Positions 38,793 to 48,546 of a stretch of DNA of 64,000 bases are shown here, one piece after another. Numbering within the stretch: the first letter of the stretch is position 1; each line of letters opens with the position of its first letter. The position numbers were made by a program, and so were the translations under genes. Origin of the DNA: Nocardia iowensis (GTDB taxonomy: Bacteria; Actinomycetota; Actinomycetes; Mycobacteriales; Mycobacteriaceae); NCBI RefSeq assembly GCF_019222765.1, contig NZ_CP078145.1:6510001-6574000 (forward strand). The letters run 5' to 3'. The notes under the pieces are model-generated. The model made no database searches. It worked only from the letters and a program-made list of their open reading frames with translations, and was not told where the DNA came from.

Positions 38793-38931
38793 CGGATGGG
38801 CCAGTTGTGTTGCGACCAGGTTTCGTGATTTACACCGCGAGTTTGCCGGCCGCTGTGAGACGCGTTTCGGACAAAAGGGAAATTTGGTTACCGCCGAGTA
38901 GAAGCAGCAAACATCCGGCGCGGACCGTGGC

Positions 38932-40458
38932 TCAGCCGAGGAGGGCGTCTACGAAGGCGCCGGGTTCGAAGGGGGCCAGGTCGTCGGCGCCCTCGCCGAG
39001 GCCGACGAGCTTCACCGGGACGCCGAGTTCGTGCTGGACCTGGAAGACGATGCCGCCCTTCGCGGTGCCGTCGAGCTTGGTGAGCACCACGCCACTGATG
39101 TCAACGACCTCGGCGAAAACCCGGGCCTGCATCAGGCCGTTCTGGCCGACGGTGGCGTCGAGCACCAGCAGCACCTCGTCGACGGCGGCCTTCTTCTCCA
39201 CGACCCGCTTGACCTTGCCCAGCTCGTCCATCAGGCCGGTTTTGGTGTGCAGGCGGCCCGCGGTATCGATGAGCACGGCGTCGACACCACGTTCGATGCC
39301 CGCGGTTACAGCGTCGAACGCGACGGCGGCCGGGTCGGCGGATTCCTTGCCGCGGATGGTGTCGGCGCCGACCCGCTCGCCCCAGGTCTGCAGCTGGTCG
39401 GCGGCGGCGGCCCGGAAGGTGTCGGCCGCGCCGAGCAGCACTCGGCGGCCGTCAGCGACGAGCACGCGGGCGAGTTTGCCGGTGGTGGTGGTCTTTCCGG
39501 TGCCGTTGACGCCGACGACGAGCAGGATCGCCGGGTGATCGGGGTGCGGCAGGGCCCGGATCGAACGGTCGAGTTCCGGGCGCAGCGCCTCGATCAGCAC
39601 GTCACGCAGAACGGCGCGGGCCGCGTCGGTGGTGCGGACGCTGCGGGAGGCCATTTCCTCGCGCAGGCGCGCCACCACGGCGGCGGTGCTGGCGGTGCCG
39701 AGGTCGGCAAGCACCAGGGTGTCCTCGACCTCCTCCCACGACTCGTCGTCCAGGTCACCGCCGCCGAGCAGGCCGAGCAAGCTCTTGCCGACAGCGTTCT
39801 GCGAGCGGGCCAGGCGGCCGCGCAGACGGATCAGACGGCCCGCGGTGGGGTCGATCTCCTCGACGGCGGCCGGGGCTTCGGCACCGGCGGCGGTGTCGGG
39901 AGCCGCGGGTTCGACGATTTCGGCGGGGGCAGGGGCGGAGTCGGCCGGGGCGGTGTCCGACGGAGTCGCGGCCGTGTCGGTGCCAGCGGGAACCGTACCC
40001 GACTCGGCCGTGTCCGCGGCGCCTGTTTCCTCCGGCGCGGTCTCCACGTCAGCGGCAGCCGCGCCGGATGCGGCACGGACCGCCGCGTCTCGGGATTCAG
40101 CGGCAGGCGCCTCGGTGTCCGGCGCCGCGGCGATGTCGGCCTCGGGCAGCTGGACATTCGTGATGCCCCGCTTCGGCGCGTCGCGCGGGATGGCCGCGTC
40201 GTCGCCGACGTGCGGCTGACCGTCGGTGTCGGTCCGCTCGACCGGTTGCGGCTCGGGCTTGGTCGCGGTGCCGCCGCGGCTGAAGTTGAAGCCACCCGAG
40301 GCCGCGTAACCACCCGACTTGTCGGTCAGTGCTTTGTCGGCGCTCTGCGGCGGCGTCAGCGAGACCCGAGAGCGCTTGTACCGGACAAATCCGACAACAA
40401 GCACCACGAGCAGCAGGGCGGCGGCCACGGCGATCAGGATCCAGGCTTCGGAACTCAC
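38932..40458 (-). CDS. ftsY: Signal recognition particle receptor FtsY
   Basis: A 508-residue SRP receptor. An N-terminal membrane segment (about residues 4-28) is followed by a 180-residue Ala/Pro/Glu/Thr-rich acidic region, then the NG GTPase with GVNGTGKTTTTGKLARVLVA, GAADTFRAAAADQL, IDTAGRLHTK and GVVLTKLDGTAKGG. The acidic linker is long compared with E. coli. The GTG at 40458 is chosen because AAGGA lies nine bases before it and overlaps the ATG at 40467. Confidence 0.95.
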   Translation of the reverse strand: MSSEAWILIAVAAALLLVVLVVGFVRYKRSRVSLTPPQSADKALTDKSGGYAASGGFNFSRGGTATKPEPQPVERTDTDGQPHVGDDAAIPRDAPKRGITNVQLPEADIAAAPDTEAPAAESRDAAVRAASGAAAADVETAPEETGAADTAESGTVPAGTDTAATPSDTAPADSAPAPAEIVEPAAPDTAAGAEAPAAVEEIDPTAGRLIRLRGRLARSQNAVGKSLLGLLGGGDLDDESWEEVEDTLVLADLGTASTAAVVARLREEMASRSVRTTDAARAVLRDVLIEALRPELDRSIRALPHPDHPAILLVVGVNGTGKTTTTGKLARVLVADGRRVLLGAADTFRAAAADQLQTWGERVGADTIRGKESADPAAVAFDAVTAGIERGVDAVLIDTAGRLHTKTGLMDELGKVKRVVEKKAAVDEVLLVLDATVGQNGLMQARVFAEVVDISGVVLTKLDGTAKGGIVFQVQHELGVPVKLVGLGEGADDLAPFEPGAFVDALLG

Positions 40459-40578
40459 GCGCCCCATCCTTGCAGAACGCGATGACCTGCTTTACCACGC
40501 CGTCCCGGCGCCGAGACACAACCCCCGAGATTTCTTGTCCTGCGGAACTTCTCGCGACGTGCCAATAGGATCGGCGAC

Positions 40579-40968
40579 GTGACCGATCGAAACGTGCTTG
40601 GGGGGCCGCTGGAAGAGTGCGGCACCGATCCTCTCACCGGCTTCTACCGGGACGGCTGCTGCAGCACCGGGCCGGAGGATCTCGGTAGCCACACCGTGTG
40701 CACCGTCGTCACGGCCGAGTTCCTGGAGCATCAGGCGTCCATCGGCAACGATCTGAGTACGCCGCGGCCGGAGAACAACTTCCCCGGCTTACAGCCGGGA
40801 GACCGTTGGTGCGTGGTGGCCGTGCGCTGGCTGCACGCACACGAGGACGGTGTCGCCGCACCCGTAGTACTGGCGGCAACGCACGAAAATGCCCTGGAAG
40901 TGATCTCGATGGACATCCTGCGCAAATACGCCGTAGACGTCCCCGACGACGTCAGCGACCTCTTGTAA
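40579..40968 (+). CDS. DUF2237 family protein
   Basis: A 129-residue protein: NVLGGPLEECGTDPLTGFYR, DGCCSTGPEDLGSHTVCTVV and FPGLQPGDRWCVVAVRWLHA are hallmarks of DUF2237, a small cysteine-containing family found across bacteria. No function is established to my knowledge. A GTG start is used. It is the only plus-strand gene between ftsY and smc apart from the NmrA gene and ends before a shared hairpin. Confidence 0.88.
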   Translation: MTDRNVLGGPLEECGTDPLTGFYRDGCCSTGPEDLGSHTVCTVVTAEFLEHQASIGNDLSTPRPENNFPGLQPGDRWCVVAVRWLHAHEDGVAAPVVLAATHENALEVISMDILRKYAVDVPDDVSDLL

Positions 40969-41113
40969 ACCCTCGCCCCCGGACGGCAGCCCGAGCCACC
41001 CTCCGGCTGCCCCCGCCGCGCTACCCCTACCCAATCCGGCCATCCCGCCGCCGCCCATGTCCCTTTTACGCCACCCAACCCGACCCTCTCCCAATGCGAT
41101 TCAAATCACTGTG

Positions 41114-41177
41114 ATGAGCAACGGGACATAGTGGCAGGCCTTCTCGGCCGATGCCGCCACCATGCCCCGTTGGTCAT
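41114..41177. terminator. Bidirectional hairpin between DUF2237 and tetR genes
   Basis: ATGAGCAACGGGACATAGTG starts the left arm (41114-41139); the right arm (41153-41177) is its near-perfect complement ending GCCCCGTTGGTCAT. The stop codon of the tetR gene lies in the right arm. The stem head AACGGGACAT is the same as in the hairpin at 3244. Confidence 0.65.
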
Positions 41178-41947
41178 GGTCGCCGTGCGGCGGTGCGTTG
41201 ACGGTGTGCCTTTTGGCGGCATGCGGACGAGCAGTAGCGGGGGCGGCGGCCGGTTCCGGTGTGGCGTAGGGCGGTATCGCAGATCGGGCAGCGGTGCTGT
41301 GGGGTTTCGTTACGGCTCGTTGATTCGTTACGGGCGTTGGGCTCCGTCGGATGATTCGTTACGTCCGACGGGGGTCGCATGGCATCGAGGACGATCGCGG
41401 CAGTGCGATCGATGCGCCCGGTGGTCTGCTGAAGCCGTTGGATGGCAACGCAACCGGTGAAAATGGCCAGCACATCAGGCACCGCGATATCGTCCCGCAC
41501 CGCGCCATGACGTTGCGCGGCCAGCAGTAATGCCTCCAGCGCTCGATGGAATCGGGCTCCGGCGCTCATCAGCAGGGCACGCGGCCAGCCGTCATCGGAT
41601 TGCACCAGATCGCACAGCGCCTGATTGCCCGGCGTCGAGGCGACGACCTCGGTGCAGAACTCGAAGAAGGCCACGCCCGGATCCGGCGAGCCGAGGTAGT
41701 CGGCCGCCAGCTTCGCCAGCCGATCGATGCGCTGCTGCAAAACCGCTTCCAGCAGATCGGATTTCGTCGGAAAGTGCCGGTAGACGGTGCCCGCGCCGAC
41801 CCCGGCCCGGCGCGCCACTTCGGCCAGCGACACCGTCGGCCCCCGCTCGGCGAATGCGCGCTGCGCCGCGGCCAGCACCAGCGCGCGGTTGCGCCTGGCG
41901 TCGGCCCGCGCAGCGGTGCCCGGTGCGGCGTCGACTGAAGCTGTCAT
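41174..41947 (-). CDS. TetR family regulator with a C-terminal CxxC-CxxxC zinc-knuckle
   Basis: A 257-residue protein. TetR helix-turn-helix at about 22-68 (VSLAEVARRAGVGAGTVYRH) and the usual ligand domain to about 190. A hydrophilic linker follows, then RCPICDTALRHTGTGRRPRY with CSSACRQKAHRQR; cysteines 220, 223, 239 and 243 form a predicted zinc site. RRPRYCSSACRQKAHRQR-type tails occur alone in many actinobacteria. The linker is built from a repeated CGTAACGAA sequence. It diverges from an NmrA-like oxidoreductase gene. Confidence 0.85.
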   Translation of the reverse strand: MTASVDAAPGTAARADARRNRALVLAAAQRAFAERGPTVSLAEVARRAGVGAGTVYRHFPTKSDLLEAVLQQRIDRLAKLAADYLGSPDPGVAFFEFCTEVVASTPGNQALCDLVQSDDGWPRALLMSAGARFHRALEALLLAAQRHGAVRDDIAVPDVLAIFTGCVAIQRLQQTTGRIDRTAAIVLDAMRPPSDVTNHPTEPNARNESTSRNETPQHRCPICDTALRHTGTGRRPRYCSSACRQKAHRQRTAARRP

Positions 41948-41982
41948 TTCGTTACGGCCTTCCTTAGCCCGACCTGGCCAAG

Positions 41983-42028
41983 CGGGTCAATACACCCGTA
42001 TGTTCCGAAATACGGGCTGTTCGACCCG
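41983..42028. promoter_or_regulatory. Nested inverted repeats between tetR and NmrA genes
   Basis: The inner repeat CCCGTAT (41995-42001) and ATACGGG (42010-42016) is perfect with an 8-base spacer. An outer pair CGGGTC (41983-41988) and GACCCG (42023-42028) frames it. The position between divergent genes fits a TetR operator. Confidence 0.6.
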
Positions 42029-42052
42029 ATTCTATCGACAGAGAAGGCACGC

Positions 42053-43003
42053 ATGTCCCCTCAGCACAACCTCGTCCTGGTCACCGGAGCCACCGGCAAG
42101 CAAGGCGGTGCCACCGCTCGCAGGCTGTTGGCCGACGGCACGGCGGTGCGCGCACTGGTGCGCGACCCGCACGCACCCGCCGCCCGCGAGCTGGCCGCCG
42201 CCGGTGCCGAACTCGCCATCGGCGACTTCGACAGTCCCGAATCTCTATCGCCCGCCCTCGCCGGTGCCACAGCACTTTTCGTGGTGCCACCCGCCGCCTA
42301 CGGACCGGACGGCTGGGACGTCGAACGGGAAGGCCAGCGCGGTGAGGCGTTGGTCGCCGCGGCACGCCGGGCGGGTGTCGAACAGATCGTGTTCACCGGC
42401 ATCGCCTCCTTCAGCGACGACACCTCATGGGGCACCGCGGGCAAGAACCGCATCGAAGCGGCCATCGCGGCCAGCGGCGCGCGCTACACGCTGCTACGTC
42501 CAGTCCGCTTCATGGAGAACTACCTCATGCGCGGCTATCCGTTCGACGGCATCGTCGACGGCGTCCACCGGCATCTCTTCGTCGCCGACAAACCATTGCA
42601 GATGATCGCCGTCGCCGACATCGCCGACATCGCCGCCCTGGCCTTCGCCGACCCCGACCACTTCCACGGCCACACTCTCGAACTCGCGGGTGACGCGATC
42701 ACCCCCCTCGCCGCGGCCGAGGCCATCACCCACGCCACCGGCCACCCGGTTCGCTACCAGGAACTCACCGAATCCGAAGTGGCCCACCTCGGCGAGTCGA
42801 TTGTGCGCACCTGGCATTTGGTGCGCGAGACCGGCGGCTGGCGCGCCGACATCCCGGCCCTCCGCGAAATCCACCCGACCCTGCGCACATTCGACACCTG
42901 GCTAACCGAAACCGGTGCAGCCCAGATCAAATCCCTCCTGGACAACGATCGGGTGGGTTCGGCACCTTCCCGTCAGCTGGCACCCCAGGCACGCTCCGCC
43001 TGA
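42053..43003 (+). CDS. NmrA-like NAD(P)-binding oxidoreductase
   Basis: A 316-residue atypical short-chain dehydrogenase. LVLVTGATGKQGGATARRLL is the Rossmann GxxGxxG; NENY-type NmrA features include FTGIASFSDDT and RPVRFMENYL, and FADPDHFHGHTLELAGDAIT. Such proteins act as NAD(P) sensors or quinone/isoflavone-type reductases. GAGAAGG lies five bases before the ATG. It is likely induced through the divergent TetR. Confidence 0.88.
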   Translation: MSPQHNLVLVTGATGKQGGATARRLLADGTAVRALVRDPHAPAARELAAAGAELAIGDFDSPESLSPALAGATALFVVPPAAYGPDGWDVEREGQRGEALVAAARRAGVEQIVFTGIASFSDDTSWGTAGKNRIEAAIAASGARYTLLRPVRFMENYLMRGYPFDGIVDGVHRHLFVADKPLQMIAVADIADIAALAFADPDHFHGHTLELAGDAITPLAAAEAITHATGHPVRYQELTESEVAHLGESIVRTWHLVRETGGWRADIPALREIHPTLRTFDTWLTETGAAQIKSLLDNDRVGSAPSRQLAPQARSA

Positions 43004-43008
43004 CTGCC

Positions 43009-43062
43009 AGCGGGACCTCACGGAGAGTCCACCCGCGTTTTTAACCTCAGTGATGTCCCGCT
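43009..43062. terminator. Hairpin between the convergent NmrA and smc genes
   Basis: AGCGGGACCTCAC (43009-43021) pairs with GTGATGTCCCGCT (43050-43062) with one mismatch; the loop includes GTTTTTAACC. It again carries the CGGGAC-T stem seen in three other 3'-end hairpins of this window. Confidence 0.6.
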
Positions 43063-43076
43063 CGGCGCGCGCCGGG

Positions 43077-46000
43077 TCAGCTGGCGGCGCCGACGGGGGC
43101 GAGGTTTTGGCCGCGGAGGCGTTGGGAGATGACCTGGGTGATGCCGTCGCCGCGCATGCTGACGCCGTAGAGGGCGTCGGCGATCTCCATGGTCGGCTTC
43201 TGGTGGGTGATGACGATCAGCTGGCTCTTCTCGCGCAACTGCTCGAACAGGCCGATCAGGCGGCGCAGGTTGGTGTCGTCGAGGGCGGCTTCGACCTCGT
43301 CCATCACGTAGAACGGTGACGGGCGGGCGCGGAAGATGGCCACCAGCAACGCCACCGCGGTGAGCGACTTCTCGCCACCGGACAGCAGCGAGAGCCGCTT
43401 GACCTTCTTGCCCGGCGGCCGCGCCTCCACCTCAATGCCGGTGCTGAGCATGTCGGACGGGTCGGTGAGCAGCAGCCTGCCCTCACCGCCGGGGAACAGT
43501 TTCGCGAACACGCCGACGAACTCGCGCTCGACGTCCTCCCACGCCTCGGTGAACACCTGCAGGATCCGCGCATCCACCTCGGCGACGACGTCGAGCAGGT
43601 CCTTGCGCGCGTTCTTGACGTCTTCGAGCTGGGTGGCCAGGAAGTTGTAGCGCTCCTCGAGCGCCGCGAACTCCTCCAGCGCAAGCGGATTCACCTTGCC
43701 GAGGGTGGCGAGGTCTTTCTCGGCGCGCTTGGCGCGACGTTCCTGGGTCGGCCGGTCGTAGGGCATCGGCGCTGGCGGGGTGACCTGCTCGCCGCGTTCC
43801 TTGGCCTGCTCGTACTCCTGCCACTCCAGATCCGACGGCGGCAGCGGCACGTCGGGACCGTACTCGGCGATCAGATCGCCGAGCGCGATGCCGAACTGTT
43901 CGGAGATGGTCGTTTCGAGCTGCTCGATGCGCAGTGCCGCTTGGGCTTTCGCCACTTCGTCGCGGTGCACCGCGTCGGTGAGCTGGGCCAGCTGGGTGGA
44001 CAGCGCGCGAACCCGCTCCTTGACCTGCTCGACCTGCGCGGCCGCTTCGCCACGCCGACGGACCAGGTCGTCGCGCCGGGCGCCAGCCTCGGCCACCACC
44101 TTTTCCAGCTCCGCCGCGACCTTGGCACCCGATTCGGCGACCGCCGCGGCGACTTCGGCCGCCTTCTTGCGCGAGGCCTGGGCGCGTTCGGCCCTGGCCC
44201 TGGTCTCCCGCTCCGCCCGCGCGGCCCGGCGCAGCGAATCCGCCTTGCCGCGCACCGATTCCGCGCGTTCCTCGGCGGTGCGCACCGAAAGGCGCGCCTC
44301 CACTTCCATCGAGCGGGCCTCGGCCAGCGCGGCGGCGGCCTCTTCGCGTTCGCGGCCCGCGATCTCGGTGCCCGCCGAGTGGGCGTCGGAGTCGACCTCG
44401 GTTTCCAGCTCGGCATTGCGCAGCCGGTCTTCGAGGTCGGCGAGCGAGGCGAGCGATTCCTCGCGGCTCGCCTCGGTTTCGGCGCGCTGGGCGATCAGGC
44501 GCTCGTTGTCGGCCTGCGCGGTGCGGGCCGCGTGGCCGAGTCGGCCGAGCCGGTCGTAGATGGCGACCAGCGATTGGTCGGATTCGTGCAGCGCGAGCAG
44601 CGCCTGGTCCACCGCGTCCTTGCGATCGGCCTGTTCGGCGAGCGCACCGGACAGCGCCGCCTCCAGTTCCTCGGCCCGCCGCTGCGCCGCGACGAGGTCG
44701 GCTTTGGCCGCGTCGATATCGGCCTGGATCTCCAGCTGGCTCGGCGCCCGATCGGATCCGCCGAGCAGCCAACCGGTTCCGGTGAGGTCGCCATCGCGAG
44801 TGACCACCCGCACGTCCGGCCGGGCCGCCACCACCTGCCTGGCGGTCGCCAAGTCGTCGACCACCGCGATACCGGCGGTCAGCGCGGTAATCGCGGCACG
44901 CACGCTTTCCGGGCAGTCCACCACATCGGACAGCCAGCGCGCCGCCCCTGGCAGCGCACCGCGCTGCGGGTTGTTGCCGCCATCGGCACCAAAGACCAGT
45001 GCGGCACGGCCACCGTCGGCGTCTTTCAACGCGCGGATGGCATCGTGTGCGGATTCACCGGTATCGGCGGCGACGGCGTCAGCGAGCGGGCCGAGCGCGG
45101 CGGCGACCGCGGCCTCGAACCCACCGTGCACGCGCAGCAACCCCGACAACGGACCGAGCAGGCCCTGCGACCGATGCTCGACCAGCCAGGCTGCGCCGTC
45201 CCGGCGGGCCAGGCCCATGCCGAGCGCCTCGATGCGCGCGGTCAGCGACGCGACCCGCTTGCTCGCCTCCCGATCCTGTTCGCGCAGTTCGGTCACCCGC
45301 TGATCGGCCAGCGCGAGCGCCTGCACCGCGTGCTCGTGCTGCGCGTCCAGCCCCGCCTCACCGGCATCCAGCTCGCTGAGTTCGGCTTGTACCGTGTCGA
45401 ATTCGGCCTGCGCCGCCTCGCCGCGTTGCCGCGCGTCGGCGATCGCCGTCGTCAGCCGGGCGATCTCGGCGTCCACCGACTGTGCCCTGGTCCGCAGCGT
45501 GTCGACCTTGCCTGCCAGGCGCGCCACGCCCTCGCGGCGGTCCGCGATCGCCCGCACGGCGGCCAGGTGCGCCTGCTCGGCGGCCTTGGCGGAATGTTCG
45601 CGTTCGGCCAGCGCGTCGCGCGCCGCTTCGAGCGTTTCGGTCGCGATCTCGACCGCCTCGCGCAGCTCGGCCTCCTCGGCCTCCACCCGCTCGGCTTCGG
45701 CCTCCAGCTGATCCGGGTCGCGGCCGGTGCCGACCGGGGTTTCGGTGTCCAGGTGCCGGGCGCGGTCCTCGGCGATCCGGATGGTCGCGTTGACCCGCTC
45801 GGTCAGCGCGGAGAGCTGGAACCAGATCTGCGCGGCGGCCTCGGCACTCGGCGTCAGCCTCGACAGCTGGAATTCCTGCTGCGCCAGTGCGGCATTGGCG
45901 GCGTCGAGTTCGCTTTGCACAGTGATGTGCTGCTCGCGGGCGTAGGCTTCCTTGCTCTGCTGGCTCTCCAGCTCGCCGCGGCGGGTCACCAGGTCGTCGG

Positions 46001-46691
46001 CGGCCAGCCGCAGGCGGGCGTCGCGCAGGTCGGCCTGCACGGTCTGCGCCCGGCGGGCCACCTCGGCCTGCCTGCCGAGCGGTTTGAGCTGCCGGCGCAG
46101 TTCGGTGGTGAGGTCGGTGAGGCGGGCCAGGTTGGCCTGCATGGCCTCCAGCTTGCGCACCGCCTTCTCTTTGCGCTTGCGGTGCTTGAGCACGCCCGCC
46201 GCCTCTTCGATGAACGCGCGCCGGTCCTCGGGGCGCGATTCCAGAATGGCCGAGAGCTGGCCCTGCCCGACGATGACGTGCATCTCGCGCCCGATGCCGG
46301 AGTCGCTGAGCAGTTCCTGCACATCCATCAGTCGGCAGGAGCTGCCGTTGATCTCGTACTCGCCCGCGCCGTCGCGGAACATCCGCCGGGTGATCGACAC
46401 CTCGGCGTAATCGATCGGCAGCGCGCCGTCGGAGTTGTCGATGGTGAGGGTGACCTCGGCGCGGCCGAGCGGGGCCCGGCCCGCGGTGCCCGCGAAGATC
46501 ACGTCCTGCATCTTGCCGCCGCGCAGCGCCTTCGCACCCTGTTCACCCATGACCCAGGTGAGCGCGTCGACGACGTTGGATTTGCCGGACCCGTTCGGAC
46601 CGACCACACAGGTGATACCCGGCTCCAACCGCAGCGTCGTCGCGGACGCGAAGGACTTGAAGCCCTTCAACGTCAGGCTCTTGAGATGCAA
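43077..46691 (-). CDS. smc: Chromosome segregation protein SMC
   Basis: A 1204-residue SMC. Walker A is [20 protein letters not shown] (about residues 32-51); the signature [19 protein letters not shown] and Walker [14 protein letters not shown] are near the C-terminus. Two long Glu/Ala/Arg-rich coiled coils flank a hinge around residues 500-660 ([20 protein letters not shown]). TTG at 46691 ([14 protein letters not shown]) gives 1204 residues, as in M. tuberculosis, whereas an upstream ATG would add 29 residues of basic sequence. Normally acyP precedes smc; here eight kilobases separate them. Confidence 0.95.
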   Translation of the reverse strand: MHLKSLTLKGFKSFASATTLRLEPGITCVVGPNGSGKSNVVDALTWVMGEQGAKALRGGKMQDVIFAGTAGRAPLGRAEVTLTIDNSDGALPIDYAEVSITRRMFRDGAGEYEINGSSCRLMDVQELLSDSGIGREMHVIVGQGQLSAILESRPEDRRAFIEEAAGVLKHRKRKEKAVRKLEAMQANLARLTDLTTELRRQLKPLGRQAEVARRAQTVQADLRDARLRLAADDLVTRRGELESQQSKEAYAREQHITVQSELDAANAALAQQEFQLSRLTPSAEAAAQIWFQLSALTERVNATIRIAEDRARHLDTETPVGTGRDPDQLEAEAERVEAEEAELREAVEIATETLEAARDALAEREHSAKAAEQAHLAAVRAIADRREGVARLAGKVDTLRTRAQSVDAEIARLTTAIADARQRGEAAQAEFDTVQAELSELDAGEAGLDAQHEHAVQALALADQRVTELREQDREASKRVASLTARIEALGMGLARRDGAAWLVEHRSQGLLGPLSGLLRVHGGFEAAVAAALGPLADAVAADTGESAHDAIRALKDADGGRAALVFGADGGNNPQRGALPGAARWLSDVVDCPESVRAAITALTAGIAVVDDLATARQVVAARPDVRVVTRDGDLTGTGWLLGGSDRAPSQLEIQADIDAAKADLVAAQRRAEELEAALSGALAEQADRKDAVDQALLALHESDQSLVAIYDRLGRLGHAARTAQADNERLIAQRAETEASREESLASLADLEDRLRNAELETEVDSDAHSAGTEIAGREREEAAAALAEARSMEVEARLSVRTAEERAESVRGKADSLRRAARAERETRARAERAQASRKKAAEVAAAVAESGAKVAAELEKVVAEAGARRDDLVRRRGEAAAQVEQVKERVRALSTQLAQLTDAVHRDEVAKAQAALRIEQLETTISEQFGIALGDLIAEYGPDVPLPPSDLEWQEYEQAKERGEQVTPPAPMPYDRPTQERRAKRAEKDLATLGKVNPLALEEFAALEERYNFLATQLEDVKNARKDLLDVVAEVDARILQVFTEAWEDVEREFVGVFAKLFPGGEGRLLLTDPSDMLSTGIEVEARPPGKKVKRLSLLSGGEKSLTAVALLVAIFRARPSPFYVMDEVEAALDDTNLRRLIGLFEQLREKSQLIVITHQKPTMEIADALYGVSMRGDGITQVISQRLRGQNLAPVGAAS

Positions 46692-47196
46692 GTTCCGACG
46701 ACCTTTCCGTGTTTGATTGGCGGCCTTCGCCGTCCCTCCGTGGCCACGCAAGCTACCGCCTCCGGGCCGAACGCTCACGCCGCCGTGTTCTCTCCCTGAT
46801 CACAGCAGCGAGGGCGACCAGTGATGGTATCCGTCGAGCGCCGCGTACCCCGGACGCCCAGGTGACCGAACGGTGCTTCGGCGATACACGTAGGTTATCG
46901 AGTCGACCCGCGATCTCGCGTATTTCGATGTGCCCGAGGTTTGCCGGACGCGTCGTCCCTAGTCTCTACCCCACCCGATCCGGTGGTGCGACGACGCGCC
47001 CACCGCATGCAGGACGATAGCGCGCCCGGCCCGGATGCGCATGTCCCGGAGGTAACGAACGTGGGCCTCTTGCTCGACCTCAGCGGAACCTTTACACCAA
47101 TAGACCGACCGACTCGCGGCACGCCCTGCCGCAAGGCGACGTCGCCGCATACGATCCAGTCTGATTCGCCAGCGGGAATGTTTGGAGCGCCACAGG
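46692..47196. other. 505-base gap upstream of smc
   Basis: No supported gene. Open frames on both strands are Arg/Ser-rich shadows without ribosome-binding sites. The region must carry promoters for smc and the divergent membrane protein; TTTACACC and TATACG-like AT-richer patches occur but no clear consensus. Confidence 0.5.
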
Positions 47197-48540
47197 ATGC
47201 CAGCCCCAGCCGGGACCAATACGGCGTTCCGGCTTGCCCGCATCGCGGCCATGGTGCTCGGCAGCCTGCTGTTTCTGTATGCGTGTGAGAACAGCAAGAG
47301 CGCGCTACTCGCCGACAAGTGGGTCGAGGTCGCCATCGCGGGCGCACTGTTGGCCGCCGGTCTGGGTGCGGCCTGGTTCGAGATCAAGCTGACCGACTAC
47401 GACGATTACGACGAAGAAGAGGACGTGGCCGACCGGGCGGGGCACCCCGCCCGGGCCGGAATCCGGGAATTCCTGGTCGAATCCGAGGGCTGGTCGATGC
47501 GCGCCAAGATCGCCCGCTCCGGCGACCTCGTCTTCCACGGCCAAGACCGAGGCGGCACCTACCCGGCGTACGAATGGATGTGGATCTTCGATCCCGACAC
47601 CTTCCCCGCGATCCGAACGGCTCTCGGCGATGCCGACGGTGACCTGCTCGATCTCCTCGAAGAGGTTGTCCCGCAACTGGATCGGCACGGCAGACACGAC
47701 CCCGGCGCCTGGCTGCGTGCGCACGACATCCCGGCCACCTATCGGGAGAAGGGCGTCAGCGCCACCCAGGAGACCCGAGAACTTCCCCTGCTACGACCCG
47801 GCCTCCCCCGTCGACCACCCCGGCGCGACGAGCCGACTCCTAAGCGGGCACACCGAGACGAGTTGCCGCCCAGCCGCTCCCGCCGCGCGGGCCGGAATCC
47901 CACACCGCCCCTCGACGAAGATTCGGCGGCTGTCCCGGCTAGGCGGGAGCACTCCATCCCCGCTCGCTCGCGGCGAGAGCCCGTCGCTCCCGCCAGGTTT
48001 CGGCAAGAGGACGCCGAACCCGCCTGGCCCGCACGCGTGAATCGGGCGGCGGCGCATTCGAAGTGGGATGACGATCCCACACCGCCTCAACCGCTCTACG
48101 AGGAATCCGAGCCCCGCTGGATCGCCCGCGACGAGGAACTCGGTTCCCCGCCTGCGCGCCCGGAACCCAGACCGTCCCGTTATACGCGTCCGGCATGGGA
48201 CCAGCCCCGCCAGGACGATTTCGCACCCGCACCGTCCTACCGCAGGGAAACCGAACAGCCGCAGCATGATTCACGCCGCAGCGGACCACCCCGGTCACGG
48301 CCTGACGAATTCATGCCATACCGCCGCGAGCAACCATGGCCGGTCCAGGACCAGACACCACCCGTGCGACGCGAGCAACCCGCCTGGCAGCGTGACGAAT
48401 ACCCCGCCCCATGGCCAGAACAGCCCGTTGCGTACGAGGATCCACCGCCCGCGCGCCGTCATCGGTCCGCCCCGCCGCCGAATTCCGCGGGCACCGGCCG
48501 ACATGCGGCATCGCACAGCGCTCCCCCGCCCTGGCCGTAA
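47197..48540 (+). CDS. Membrane protein with a long Arg/Pro-rich C-terminal tail
   Basis: A 447-residue protein. Two hydrophobic segments (about 10-30 and 43-62) are followed by an acidic spacer (YDDYDEEEDVADR), a globular stretch of about 110 residues (GWSMRAKIARSGDLVFHGQD, YEWMWIFDPDTFPAIRTALG, LLDLLEEVVPQLDRHGRHDP) and a 280-residue disordered tail rich in R, P, E and S. I do not recognise the domain. The ATG at 47197 has GGAG nine bases upstream. The stop lies six bases from the convergent DUF1707 gene's stop. Confidence 0.75.
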   Translation: MPAPAGTNTAFRLARIAAMVLGSLLFLYACENSKSALLADKWVEVAIAGALLAAGLGAAWFEIKLTDYDDYDEEEDVADRAGHPARAGIREFLVESEGWSMRAKIARSGDLVFHGQDRGGTYPAYEWMWIFDPDTFPAIRTALGDADGDLLDLLEEVVPQLDRHGRHDPGAWLRAHDIPATYREKGVSATQETRELPLLRPGLPRRPPRRDEPTPKRAHRDELPPSRSRRAGRNPTPPLDEDSAAVPARREHSIPARSRREPVAPARFRQEDAEPAWPARVNRAAAHSKWDDDPTPPQPLYEESEPRWIARDEELGSPPARPEPRPSRYTRPAWDQPRQDDFAPAPSYRRETEQPQHDSRRSGPPRSRPDEFMPYRREQPWPVQDQTPPVRREQPAWQRDEYPAPWPEQPVAYEDPPPARRHRSAPPPNSAGTGRHAASHSAPPPWP

Positions 48541-48546
48541 ACGCAC

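Noticed and set aside
46692..46778. Upstream extension of smc to an ATG at 46778
   Set aside because: The 29 added residues are basic and not SMC-like; the TTG at 46691 restores the family length and start.
43941..46799. 952-codon plus-strand open frame opposite smc
   Set aside because: It is the GC-driven antisense shadow of smc; the product is Arg/Leu/Gly-rich and lacks any family motif.
46895..47347. 150-codon minus-strand frame in the gap upstream of smc
   Set aside because: No ribosome-binding site, Arg/Cys/Ser-rich composition, and it overlaps the start of a better supported plus-strand gene.
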